From positions 56,465,401-56,529,400 of the forward strand of contig OX365948.1 in NCBI GenBank assembly GCA_947247005.1: a stretch of DNA of 64,000 nt, given 5' to 3'. The DNA comes from Spisula solida. Lineage: Eukaryota; Mollusca; Bivalvia; Venerida; Mactridae. The notes under the pieces are model-generated. The model made no database searches and was not told where the DNA came from. It saw nothing but the letters and a program-made list of their open reading frames with translations. The translations under genes and the position numbers were made by a program. Below are positions 26,601-41,600 of this stretch, in pieces. The stretch's first letter is position 1. Every line of letters begins with the position of its first letter.

Positions 26601-29600
26601 TGTTTGACTGACTGAGGCGGTAGGCTGTCGGGTAATTACAAGATGTCGTGTTTTTGTAGATAATCAGTTTCTTTCTGTTCATTTTATGGATGTCCTAGTA
26701 CCTTGTAATTGTATTCAAGATTCATGAATGTCCAATGCAAAATACAGTCGCTAGCTATTACATACACAATTTATTTTTAAGATTAGACTTCGTGACATAG
26801 TTTTGACACAAGATAACCTATATTCATACAGCAACTAGTTCTGACGAAGATTTAAGAAAATCCAATGCAAAACGGCAGTCTCTATTGCATACACAATGTT
26901 ATTCTTTAATTTGACTTAAATTCCTGTAAGATGGCCCAAATTGGAACATAGATTCCATCAAAACAAACATCCTGACGAAGATTAAACAAATCCAATGCCA
27001 TAAAATGCAGCCTCTAATGCATACATAAGGTTATTTTATGATTTGACATAAATACAATGTACCTAGTTATTGACGACAGAAGACCCATATTCGAGCATAA
27101 CCTAGCTCAATCAAAACATATATTAAGACTAAGATTCACGGAAAACTAATACAAAATGTAGCTTCTTTTACTTAAAAGGTTTTTTCCATGAATTGACCTA
27201 ATGACCTAATTTTAATTCCAGATTACCAAACATGGAACATTTGGTAATACATATAGTGTGTCTAAGCATATTATATGTTACGGTCAAACTCAAATAAAAT
27301 CTGTCCCATTTTTAAAACATTTAAAGATTATCGCATCTTACTAATATAATACAAATCATTGGATAGAAATTAATACTAATGTAACAGAAAACGACCGATT
27401 GCAAACGCTCGCAAGAAAACAAAAAACAAATTGCAAATAAACATGTGTGTCCTATTTTGGTGTATTTCGAGCATTCCCTATTTCTAATTAGTAATTATAT
27501 TTTTTATACTTCAGTACCTGTTTTGAAATGTGTGACATTGGTATTTAAAATCGTGATAATTATCATTTCAAAATACAAAGAAAACAAATAAGTTAGGGAG
27601 AAAGTAAAAGACGCCGATTCAATTTTGAAACAAACCACGCACGACATTTAGCGCCCTGATAATACAACGCCCATACATACAATACCGTCACATTCATGTT
27701 AAAATTCCCCCTGGGAACCGAGAATCGTGACTGCCATATATCCTCTTGTAACATAATATCAGAGAACCACTGCTATAGAGTAAACACCGATAAACCGTGT
27801 CTCGTTCATAGCCTGCTGCTTCAAGCGCATTTTCGTCAATGGTTTTCTCATTTAAACATCAACAGATAACAGTAAACTAGTAATAAACAGGAATACATGA
27901 TTCCGACATTATGAGTTAGAAAAAAGATAATAACACAATGTACAGGAAAGGAAGCATCGAACAGAACTGAAATTGAAGAGCGTGAAAGGAACAAACATGA
28001 ACACACAAAAACCAGAAACGAAATAGCACAGACAACAATCACACACCCCAATGACAAGACACAAAAACGAGCAAGGAAAAAATGAAACTCATCAGCTACA
28101 AAGCCATTGACACTAATGTTTTTGCTGAAAAGTTTAACATTTGTGCGGGAATTTTCAAAACCAAATGACAAGAAAGTGAATTAGTTTTCCATGCATCGTA
28201 TGAAAGGTTAACAAGAATGTGTAGGTGTAATGACAAATGCATAGGTTTAAATATTATACTCATACCTACACTCGGAAGTAAATGTCAGCATGTCAATAAT
28301 TTAAAGGAAATGAGACAATAACCCCATTGGATGTTACAACAAGACTTGTCTCTCAGCGACACTCTGTAAGATAGTACAATTAAAGCTGTGTCTCAACGAC
28401 ATCGTATTGGGTGTTACAAAAGGAAAACAAAACAAGAGGATCATAGATCCTTAGGCGCTCACATGCTAAACATGGTCAAACTTTGAACTTGACCTCAAGG
28501 TCATCAAGATAAACATTTTGACAAAACTTGATGAAAGTTAAAGCAAAAATGTGACATCCAGAGTGTTAACAAGGTTTTGCTATTATTTGACAAATTGACC
28601 TAGTTTTTGACCCCACATGACCCAATTTCGAACGTGACCTTAAGGTCATCAAGACAAACACTTTGAACAAACTTCATAGGATTGAAGCAAAAATGTGGCC
28701 ACCAGAGTGTTTACAAGTTTTTTTTTATTATTTGACCCTTTGATCTAGTTCTTGACCCCACATGACACAACTTCAAACTTGGCATTAAGGTTACCAAGAT
28801 AAACATTTTGACCAAACTTCATGAAGATCAAAGCACAAATGTGACCTCCAGAGTGTTAACAAGGTTTTCTTATTATTTGAACTTTTGACCTAGTTTTTGA
28901 CCCCACATGGCCCAACTTCGTACTTGACCTAGATTTCATTGAGTACAATTACTGACCAAGTTTGATGAAGATCAAAGCAAAATTGAAAGTGCTAGAGTGT
29001 TAAAGGTGAAAAGTCTAACGGACGGACAGACAGACAGACAGACAGACGGACAGACGGACAGAAAACAATCACAAAATCTCACCTTGCCACTTTGTGGCAG
29101 GTGAGCTAAAAACACCGGACAGGCAAGGCAGCATACAATTGAAACAGCCGAGCACAGAAAACAGAAATACAGCAAACCACAAATACACGGCTCAATGCCC
29201 AACACATAACAGAACGAAAAAATGAAACTAAATAGCTGTACACTAGTGTTGTATCTCCACGACAGACAAAAGCAGTCTCATTGAAACAGAGTTTACCGGG
29301 GCGAGTAACGTATTTGCTGATTCCTTTTACAAAAATGTATACCTTTTTAATAAATATGGCGTGTTATTATTTTACATTGTATTTATAAACTTTGAGTTAA
29401 AGCCACTTTTCTTAGGTGGCACGTGATATGAAAATTATACAAAAACATAATGGGGCAGTGGAAGTTGGTGATAATTGATTACGACGGAATACACACTACT
29501 GGTACTGAACAATACAAAACAGGAACTAAATAAAAAGTAATTTAACTGAATAATCATTAGATGCAAATGAACGATTGCATAAGCAGTTAAAACAGAAGCT

Positions 29601-32600
29601 ACTTCCAGAAAATGATTTCAGTCAGTCCGAGTATGGGATAAATAAAAAACCAAAACAAGAAGGTGTGAAATATTACGGGAACTTTTACTAATGAAACCCA
29701 TTTATTTACGTTGAGAAGAAAGATAAAAATTAATCGGACAGGGTGGCGCCAAACGGAAATAGCAGGGTAGCTACAATCAAAGCACCGAGAGTACTGATGG
29801 GAGGCGATCTGGTTGCTGCTACTAAAGCTGAAACCGACTTTACACGTTTAATGTTCGTTTTCTTACTGCAGATCTTGTCTTAAATGTCAAAATAGGCATA
29901 TGTGACTATATAGGCATGTTGGGTATCTAAATAATTGTTAAAAGGTGCATATTAATTTATATGTAATACGTGTATTGAATGCGTATATCAAAAGTGGCTT
30001 TAAAATAATAATACGCGCCTATTTATCAGATTCTACAGTACCGTCTTGTAATCACCTCCCTCACAGCGTGAGACAGCCAATTAAAAGCGGCTAGCTAGTA
30101 CAGGGCCACCATATGATTGCATAACAGTACTTTGCAGACCGTATACGATTCATTGATAAAACCATCACTTTACCGTAGCCTGAAGGTTCTAAAAATAGCT
30201 TTACAGCCGGGACATTTGATGAACACGTCATTTTCGTATTATAAAACAAGTTCGGTATCGGCCGGTGTAGTGATTTTTTTGCAAAAATATCGATTAAACG
30301 AACAGTTTCACAATAATTTTTGATCTTAGAATAAACAAATGTTGCTGATTGGCTTAAATCAGTTAAAAAATTTGGAGAAACATACGTAGCAGTATTGGGA
30401 ATGTTGACAGTTTCCGGAACTACTTGAATGCGGATTCACCCAGCAGCCTTACGGCGGTTAATTTTGTTTTAAAAAATGGGCAATGGTAGTAATGAGAGGC
30501 TTAAACTCCTCCCCAAAACATGACATCCCGACCTGTCCGGCTTCAGTCAGTCAAACAAATCTGGAGCAATATCCAGTAAACGAAAATTAATGAGAAAGAT
30601 AAAGTCGTATACATGTTTCGTTTCTATCAAATATGCATATGTCTTCCAATAAGGCAATAAGACACTTTACTTAAAATCTGAACGAAATGTATGCAAAGCT
30701 AAGTATATATGTAGTCCAGTCATTCTAGATCTGAACCTAGACAAAATTGCAAAATAATTTCTTTGCACATTTTTTTGAGTAGCGTATTGTCCCATATAGT
30801 CACAGAAAAAATCCCCATTGACAGACCTTGCCGTTTTCTTGCATTTGATGAAAAAAGTTTTTAGGCTAGAATGACTGGACTAGTGAGGTATTTAACATAT
30901 TACACTATATTTGGAAAGCATGTTGTTAACAATGTTGTATGAACATTCACACGGGGGCGTCGTCAATGCCTTTGAATAGTATTGAGTAGCAAAATCTTTC
31001 AATATATTAATGAGGAGCATGAGGAGTGCATGAGGAGGCGGTAAAGGGTGCAAACTTCCATTGTCACGACAGGCGTGTGTAATACTATCACAATGTATCT
31101 TATCTCCACCTCCAAAAATAAACATAATTAAACAGTCCCAGTGAACATAATCGTATTTTCATGCTAATCTCATTTTGCGCAATAAACATGATTAGCTCCT
31201 TTATAAAACAACAATTAGATCATCTATACTTCAACAGGCAACATCAAACTAATTTCTTTAAAGCTAACCATCCCATAACCAATAATTAGTAAATAACACT
31301 ACGTTTGATGGGTAGAACCATTTTAAATTTGAGTACAGAATTGTGATGAGCATGAAAAACGTTTTATTATCATGGAAACTTATCACATACATACTTTTCG
31401 ACCGAAAGCAATAGCCACACACAAACTTTAGTTATAGCATAAACATGAATACTAGTAGTAAGTTTGGAAATAGCAAGCATTGGCGAAATTACTATTTGCT
31501 TGGCGAATCGATTACAAATGCTGAATAAAATAGCGATAGAAGCACATATTGCCGGAAGCATTCGGAACACCTCGTACAGTTCTATAGAATCGTAGCGATA
31601 AATGCCGTTCCGATTTTGCCGGAAGCTAAAGGTATGACAAAGGTTAAGGCGAAAAGCAATACAGTGCCACAAGGTAACACCACAGAGGAGGGGGGTAAAG
31701 TGTACACACGGGTTACAAGGGTACTAATACAAACTAGAAGTTTGTTGAACAAACCGAGCTGTGCTGAAATTATTTCTTACGTACCAACATAGGATGGCCA
31801 CTGCCTCCTCATCCCCCATGCCCCTTGTAACCCGTGAACCCGTGATGAACTTTGACCCCGTGGTGACCTTAGACGAAAAAATCCTAATCGTGGCAAAGGG
31901 GAATGGCGGTGGTAGCTTTACGCTCGTTAATCTGAAATTAACCAGGAATAAGCATATTAGTCTTTAATCTAAATGATTGCGTTAGATAATGTCTTTAACT
32001 TGAATGACGTGTCCTTGTCGCGCATTTAGATCATTTTAAGAGAAAAATATGACAAAAGTTCAAAGGCGGTAGGTACTATGCTAGTTAATTGCTGGTATTT
32101 CGTGGGACAGCCGTTAGACTACACTACGATCGCCATACGAAATATTAGCCCATTAGGATGAACGTAGCGCCACAAATCAAAGTCTCAAGTTGCAGCAATA
32201 TATCACTGGAACAAGTGGGACAGCCATACGCGCATCTTGCGACTTTCAGGACGTCTGCGATATTGTGCGGCTAGAATATTATTTTATTTTTTGCGAGTAA
32301 TAAATGGTACGGCCAAATAATTGTTGATGGATGGAAAAAAATAGGAAAACAAATACGACAAAATTTCAAAGACGGCGGGTCATTTAAAAGACGAAGAAGC
32401 ACACGAAAAAACACATCATGTATGAAGTTACTGTCTTGATTCAACTTCATGGGTTAGAATTTAGTTACACATACGTTAAAACATACGCATAAATGAGGTA
32501 GTACAAATGTACTAGTATCAGATGGAAGTTTCCAGACTGGGGCTACCAATAAAATAAGTTAGTTCTAGATTCATTGTAAATATTATGTTATTGTCTCTTA

Positions 32601-35600
32601 ACTTGTTTATATTGTTTTGTTGTTTTATAGTGTGTATTTGAATAGCTTAGTTTTGTTTATACAAACCTTTCATAATTCATCTAAGTCAATTTTTATTATT
32701 TACTTTCATTTTATTTGTTAAGTTTGCAACTACATGTATCATGTTAAATGTATGTTTTATATGTTGAGGTCCTCATGGAAGATTGTGTTTATAAATTATG
32801 CAAATGTGTTAACCTCGTAAAATAAAGTCATTATTATTATTTTGTTGTTGGTTTAGGTCATCACCAGCGTGTGTTCTGGTTAAGCTTTCATACGATGTTG
32901 TTATGCGTTGTAGTGTGACTACCCCATAAGAATGAAATCTAAAATTGTCAGCACCAAAGACAATATTAAGACTGTAATTTATTGTGACAACATTCCGAAT
33001 TGTATATCAGAAAGTCGTCAATGATTTGACAGAAGGACAACAAATATTGCTCAAGGTAGCAATACATACAGTGAAGAAGACATTAGACTTTATTAAAATC
33101 GCCAACAGCAAGATGCGCTCGTCAAACTCCCGCTAAAGTGGCGGAATTAGCACAAACAAATAGATTAGAACTCGACAACCACAACCGGTTGTGTCAAGAC
33201 CAAACACTCTACACTCGTTCGGCTTGTTTACCAATCAGTTAGAAATGACATTGTCGTCTGCAGTCTTCGTGAAATTACCTAATCCTGTGAGATACATGTA
33301 TATAACAATCGTTACATTGCCGTCTGCAGTATACATAATGTCATCGTAAAGTTACCTAATCCTGTGAGATATATAACAAACGTTACATTGCCGTCTGCAG
33401 TATACATAATGTCATCGTAAAGTTACCTAATCCTGTGAGATATATAACAAACGTTACATTGTCGACTGCAGTACACATAATGTCATCGTAAAGTTACCTA
33501 ATCCTGTGAGATATATAACAAACGTTACATTGTCGTCTGCAGTACACATAATGTCATCGTAAAGTTACCTAATCCTGTGAGATATATAACAAACGTTACA
33601 TTGTCGTCTGCAGTATACATAATGTCATCGTAAAGTTACATAATCCTGTGAGATATATAACAAACGTTACATTGTCGTCTGCAGTATACATAATGTCATC
33701 GTAAAGTTACATAATCCTGTGAGATATATAACAAACGTTACATTGTCGTCTGCAGTATACATAATGTTATTGTGAAGTTACCTAATCCTGTGAGATATAT
33801 AACAAACGTTACATTGTCGTCTGCAGTATACATAATGTTATTGTAAAGTTACCTAATCCTGTGAGATATATATGTATAGCAAACGTTACATTGTCGTCTG
33901 TAGTATACATAATGTCATCGTAAAGTTACATAATCCTGTGAGGTATATAACAAACGTTACATTGCCGTCTGCAGTATACATAATGCCATCGTAAAGTTAC
34001 CTAATCCTGTGAGATATATATGTATAACAAACGTTACATTGTCGTCTGCAGATGCATAATGTCATCGTAAAGTTACCTAATCCTGCGAGATATATAACAA
34101 AAGTTACATATCGTCTGCTGTATACATAATGTCATCGTAAAGTTACCAAATCCTGTGCGTTATATAACAAAAGTTACATATTGTCTGCTGTATACATAAT
34201 GTCATCGTAAAGTTACCTTATCCTGTGAGATATATAACAAACGTTACATATCGTCTGCTGTATACATAATGTCATCGTAAAGTTACCTTATCCTGTGAGA
34301 TATATAACAAACGTTACATGACCAAACATTACCGACGACAACAGTCTCATCAAAGACGGTAACTACCTCATAGAAGACATCAGGTACATGCATGCCAATA
34401 CCAATCATTATTAAAGTGCATATTGAATCCAACACCCCACGTACGATTACATACATCAGAGTATAACTTTGACTATAACTATTACCAAACATGGAGAGGT
34501 CTCAATATACCTAGCAGTTTTGTTCTGTTATTAAATCTTAGTATCATTCCTATTTTCGTGCTGACACGAATGGAAATCAGATTTTATATTCCGTGTCACC
34601 ACGTAAACAGGAAAGGTAATTAATGGGTATGAAACAATAATGCTACATTTTCTTGTTATGTAATATGCATGTCTACGTTAATATCAGATGTCACACAAGA
34701 ACCTAGTTCCATCAAGCACAGTGGACTGCGCACTGGTATGTCTTCGGGTAGAAAATGTTTATATGATAAAGTAACAAACGTCGCTAAACACATTAAACAT
34801 TCAAACAGTCGTTCTGACCCCATTGATGTGATTAATTTTCAATTTTAAATAATTTTTCAGTACTAATTAAAGTTCGTATAAAAATGTCTGCAATATTGGA
34901 CTCCGTCTTGGATTCTAAAGCGTTTTGAATGAGAAAATCGTTGGTAAGTAAGAAATGGATTTTCTTATTGTTCAGTCATATAACAAAATTTACGGTGCAA
35001 GTTTAAGAGATGGGCTGAAACTTTTAATAAATCGCCGTCAGTTCTTAGGCTATTTGGTTCGAAGCCATGTGCATGCTAAAGCCTATAATGTCTATGTGTT
35101 TTAGGCCGCGCAAGACTTAACCCCAGAAACAGGAAGTTGAAAGATACCAAACCAGTTCAAACATTTCATGAAACATTATACATACCAATAACGATTATTC
35201 AACAGACGTTGCAAGAAAAAATGTACCCAATTCTAGGAAGTTTTAAAGACGTGTTTAATTAAAGTTATTAGTAATTTCAAAGCCATGTGATATTTTAATA
35301 TGCCTGGAATAAGACGCCATTGTAATTAGAAAAGAATATGATACTGTAAATGACAGTTTCAAATACGACGATACGCAACATGTGATTGAATGTCTGGTCC
35401 ATCGCACATGCGCAACAAACACGATTCCAAAACAGACAATGGCGTAACAGAGCTGTGCCAATTGAAGGACAAACTGCCACGGAGAAACTACCGTATATTC
35501 CCTTCTATAATACGATATGGCTTATTAGACGCACTCGGGCGATTCGCCTTACGAGCGAAAATATACTACGGGACTTTTTTGCCGGTGCATTATACTAGTC

Positions 35601-38600
35601 TGCAGACAATTTTAGCCGAACAAGATCACCAATAAATAACCATTTCTTGACACTCAAACCAGTTGCGGAAGAAAATACACAGGAGGTTAATGTGATTAGG
35701 CCACGTGTTCAAAATTGACCAATCCACGATCACCAAAGGTTGTTCCCCGTATGGTACCACCCGATCTAAGAATACCTCTTAGACCAAAGCAACATGGCGG
35801 AGAACAATGTTGACGGAACTCGCAGAGATATGAGTATTTTTGAAAGAGGCACCGAAAAATTACCGATTACATACTCAATTTGAGGAGAGACCATTGTAGC
35901 CTTATGTTCAACCTGGGATGAAGAGGGGTCAGTAAGTAAGTTAGAAACACATAGCAACACAGAAGCTAATCTGTGAAATACAAGACAGTATAACAAAACA
36001 AATAGACTGTACTTGAGAAGCCAGACAAATAAAAAGAGAAAATAATTATAACATCTCATATGGACGGATTAAATTCAATACGTATTACTTTGACGTTGTA
36101 CCGAAAGACTCAAAAGTTCTCAGATAAAAATCATTACATAAAGCCACGTCTTTTAGTAAATAAGGAAGGAAATATGGATGTCTTCTCAAGTTCTAGTTCG
36201 TTTCCTGTTTGTCCTAGTTTAATCCTTTCTTAATGAAATCGTCATAATGTTATACCTAATCCGAATTTCTTTATTTTTTCTGAAAGTGAAAGATAGTCTA
36301 AACAGAAACCTAACACGCTGTAAACAAACGGTTTACTAAACATGTACGAGGGCTTATAGCTGAAACTAGGCCATTCAGCTTTTTGACAGCTTAGACTTTG
36401 GTTTCCGCAGTTTTGACAGCTGACATTTGGTTGGGCTTTCAGCGATTAAGTTTATTTTCTGGTTCGGTTATGTGTTGGACATTGTACCGTGTGATTGTGG
36501 TATGTGGTGAATTCTATGTTTTCTGTGCTCAGCTAGTTAGGTTGAGTGCTGCCCCCTGTCCGATATTCTACAATCTTTTGGCCCCAGTAAATTGTAGAAT
36601 TGAGGTATAGTTTTGTTTCTGACGTAAGTATTCATTTGAATTTTACTGCATATAGTTGGTAGAATGATGTTTTTCTGTTGCTTGATTTAGAGATTTTCAT
36701 TTTACGATCATTTTACGATCAATGCTGAATGGTCGTTTCAAGAAAATACCACACAATATACACCTACCTCTAACTGTGTCACCAAATAGTACATGATGGG
36801 AAATAACTTTCTATTCTATTATAGATCGTATCGTAGCTCCGAATTACCTATATTTGCGACCATAAAGTCACAATATGTATTTGAATAAAATGTGAGTGTC
36901 TACGGTCACGAGTGATCTCCATTAAAACAGGGTAATATTAACAGAGTAATGTAATGTAACACGACTAATATTTAGTCTCATAAAGATTTCAGAACATTGT
37001 GCCGTGTACTTGTTGACCAACCCACGTATATCATCAATTATTTAAGACATTGGACTGGCAAAGGATCTCGTATAAGTCAGGTCGCCTTGTACACGTGTAC
37101 ATGTGTATATATACGGTAATAATAACAGTATTGATTCCATACGGTGATAAAAAGTACCCAGTTAAAGTCCTATTTTCAGAACTTCGTCCGTTTAACCGAC
37201 AACATATTTTGCCCCCGATAAGTGAGTGTGAAGTTGACTAATGACACATACGTATAAACAAGAGCTTACTAATGTACAATCAATTTCTAATAATCATACA
37301 CAAATTTAATTAAAATTCAATACCGTGGAATGCAAATATTAGTATTAGTTCTTCACTCGTCCTATTGGGTAAACAATAAAGTAATACATAATTATGTACA
37401 ACTTACAAAACATTACATATCCAATTGCAGTGATGATTATAACCAAACTACAGCTGTACATTCAACATATTCCACCTCTTTACAACTTGATAACGTAACA
37501 ACAACTAACCGACCAAACTTTAACCAAGTTTAACTGTTAACTCAAATCAAATTCAAGCCCACGTTGCCAGCCCCAAGTATTTTAAGATCGAAGCAACAGG
37601 AAAATCAATACAAACATCACCCAAGTTAACAACAACAGACTTCTTTCCAGCCTAAAGACACTACTGTCGGTGTACTGTCAACAAAATTATCAAGCTGACG
37701 AATGCCAGAAACACGGCTGCGTCCAACTTAATAAACCCCGTTTTAAAGGACACATGGAAATATTGCGCGTGGCATTTAACTCCTGTGACTTCCGGAAAAC
37801 TCCAACAAGAAAGACAAATTGACAAGCGAAGTTAGACATTGATTAGCAAGAGTTCCTGTTGGACTTTTTCTGGAAATACATTACCGACATGTTGGATACG
37901 GCATAAAATCAACATATATATAAATGTACAATACAGTTCAGCTATTAAGATACATGTAAGTAAAATATGGTCTTAATGAAACATAACGTCACTTCTGTCA
38001 TGGAAACATAACGTCACTTCTGTCATGGAAACACAACGTCACTTATGACATGGAAACATTACGTCACTTCTATCATGGATAAATAACGGCACTTCTGTCA
38101 TGGAAACATAACGTCACGTCTGTCATGGAAACATAACGTCACTTCTATTATAGAAACATAACGTCACTTCTATCATGGAAACATAACGTCACTTCTGTCA
38201 CGGAAACATAGCACGAAAACATAACGTCACTTCTATCATGGAAACATAACGTGACTTCTATCATGGAAACATAACATCACTTCTGTCAGTATTTGCATAA
38301 AAAGAAAGTGACACAATTCATTGGGGAAAACTGACAGTTAACCAGACATGAGATATCAACGAGAGCGTCATTGATGGAAATAATATTGTAATTTATTTCA
38401 CGGGTATGAGAGCCAGAAACCAGACATGACGTCATAATATTCTAGATACTGTGACTTTTTTCTTCTTATCATGCAAAATGAAATCTTTGAAACTGTTTGT
38501 CTTTGAACTGTGTCAAAGTATTGCCATTTATACAATAACATTAACCACAGGGAACGTGTGCGGACTAATAATATTGTTTATACAATAAGTATTAATAGGC

Positions 38601-41600
38601 TTTATAAAACAATTCAGTTTGCTCTTGTAAAGTTGTACATAGCTCCAGTTCTTTGACAATGTAAAACAGGGACATTGATCATGATATATTTATGAGAAGT
38701 TGAGTGCAAAGATGACAGAGCTAGACTGCATGCAAACCGCTCGTTTCGATTTTCAGTTTAGGCAAAACGATAATAGAAATTCGGAAACGGAAGGCGGCAC
38801 TCAACTTAACCAGCCGAGCACAGAAAACATAAAAACAGATAAGCGAGTCGCTCTGTCTAATTATGTGATGCGTCTTTAATTTGGTCGTAATGTTTGTTTG
38901 GGCGTTCGACTGGCACAGTTGTAGTGCGTGCCACATGGTCATTCGGCGTGTCCCTACCTAATTAGTCAATGACCTTCGGCAGCGAGGGAGGATTTGGTCA
39001 TGCCGATGCATTCCGAATTAATAACATGTACCTCTGTGTTTTTCCTCTTATAATTTTAACATGACATTCTCCACATGTGTAGAAGTTGGCTGTGGCCTGA
39101 CAACATGTTGTCACTGCAGTGAGGTTTATAATTAATTGCTGAGAAGAAGCTAGGTCCATTGTCCAGTGCCCCCAAGTACGTACGTATGTGACAGAAAAAC
39201 GGTTCAACCGACGATAATGCGGAATATTCCTGGATATATTTAAACCGTTTCTATAGTGACGTTAGAATGATGTATTTTGATATCATGATTACTAGTATCA
39301 CGTATTATTATTAAATCGTATATACAACCAAATTGACTGGCAACTTCACCGCGATTTTGAGTCAAATAGCTGTTGGCATTTCAAGTCTAGTTTTGCTACT
39401 TATTAAATTGTGTGAACTAGTGATCTATTTTAGTAGTTATGTGCCATTCTCTCAGCCAACAGTCTTTTTTTAACTGTGAATCATCAACTTTTGGCGACAA
39501 TTCGTTTTTGCAAACCGTTTCTAATTAAAACTCGGTACATTTTTAGCAATAGTTATTCGACACTTTTGTGAATATAGACTAGAAATAACCATACATTTCG
39601 ACGCAATTTCCTATGTTTTAAAAGATCGCTACACCCCCATCTTTAATCGTACATGTAGTTCGGCGTACCGAGTTATCTAACAAGCACCGTACGATGTACG
39701 TGCGTATTTTGAACAAGAGGGCCCAAAGGGCCATAGGTCGCTCACCTGTCCTAGTTGTTCATGAACCCCTAATGGTAGCCTCTATTGCATGTACAAGGGT
39801 TTCATATTGTCTTATGCTGTATAATTTACATCACATTTACACCCAATGACATATTGAAGTGATTTGACCATGTGACCTAGTTTTTGACCCCGGATGACCC
39901 AATATCGAACTTGACCTAGCTTTTATTGAGATGATCATTGTGACCAAGTTTCATAAAGATTAGGCCTCTAATGACTACACAAGGTTTTTCTATGATTTGA
40001 CCTTGTGTCCTAGTTTTTGACCCCGGATGACCCAATATCGAACTTGACCTAGCTTTTATTGAGATGATCATTGTGACCAAGTTCATAAAGATTAGGCCAA
40101 AATTGGGACCTCTAATGACTACACAAGGGTTTTCTATGATTTGACCTTGTGTCCTAGTTTTTGACCCCGAATGACCCAATATCGAACTTGACCTAGATTT
40201 TGTTGAGTTGATCATTGTGACCAAGTTTCATAAAGATTAGGCCAAAATTGTGACCTCTAGTGTCTACACAAGTCAATTGTTGACGGACGACGGACGGACG
40301 GACGACGGACGAAGAGTGATCACAAAAGCTCACTCTGTCACTTTGTGACAGGTGAGCTAAAAATGTGACCCTTGTCAGTACTCGCACTTATATTCACAAC
40401 GGACGCGAACGGACATCGTGTGGTAACCGTACAGGCAACGTACTACGAGTGTCATACGAGCGCTGTACGAACTAAACCAACGAGCACCGTACGTTCTCCT
40501 TGTGCTCGTGCAGTGTTTATATTATGAATGCTTGTTTATTGATAAAGCTAGAGTTATCTCCGTCGAGATATATGTCGAAAACTAGTTTTGAGCCGTGACT
40601 GCACTTTTAGCTATAAACTTTATATGCTTAGTAGAATATACCCAAGGTTACAGCTCACAGGTGAGATTCTATCTATAAAAGTGCAGTATTATGACATAAT
40701 TATGGTAGGTCAACATTAGGGCCTATAATGAAATATTCATGTAACATTAGCTATACGCATAATCATATTACCCTATATCATAGTTGGTTGTAACAGCGCT
40801 GTGTTCAGTGTGCCTGGCCCAAACTAACTACATTATAAATGTGCTGTGATCCAATTACCTTTATACACTTGTATTTGTCAAGATAATAAAAGCTTTAAAG
40901 TCCCATTATCTTTCCAAAAACTATTTTCGATCACCCAGTAAATACAAGGAATTAGGATGTTTTTCACAAGTGACCAATAATTGATGATAAAATATTTACT
41001 ATATCTGTCGAAATAGTATGCCAAAAATCACATATCAGTAAAATATATGGAAGACAAAATACTAATTTCGCAAGAGTTGCTTCCCTTAGACTATAAATTG
41101 TCAATTTATTGTTTGCAATTCGTCATTTTGTAAACAAACAAACTTGAGGCTGTATTTCGTTTTCTTCCATCTTATGGTGTTTTCCACCTTCGGGACTCAA
41201 ATCCATTATTATGCAGATAGATTATCAAGTTATTGCTTTTTGAAAAAAGCCGTTTAGGGCTTCATGTGACTTTAATAATTCGAAATACAATTTGCCTGCT
41301 GAAACCGTGCCAAGGTTTGACAACGTACGTTTATTGTCCCACTGTAACACACGAGGATTTCCAAGTAATACTTGGGTCACAAACCACCCGGACGCCGGAC
41401 AATGTCCGTAGATCCGATATGTTACCCATGTCTATGCATCGTCCGGACACCGGGCGATGAGTAGCAATGAATGCATATGCCAGAAGTGACACGAATTACT
41501 CCGTTCGCCCGCCAATGTCCGCCCAGCCTCCGGCCAGATTAGACCAAAATGCGCCGTCCGATCGGACCGGCGATCGGGTTGCATAAGTGACCATTGATGA

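Noticed and set aside
33244..34320. CRISPR-like array
   Set aside because: The repeats are head-to-tail minisatellite units without unique spacers, in a eukaryotic intron.
35383..35635. Possible promoter or exon with CACATGCGCA (NRF1-like) and frames on both strands
   Set aside because: A single motif and overlapping frames without splice signals or family similarity are not enough.
39916..40387. Minus-strand frames of 64-102 codons with repeated LGHPGSKTRTQGQ-like blocks
   Set aside because: Translations of the bivalve-type repeat element.
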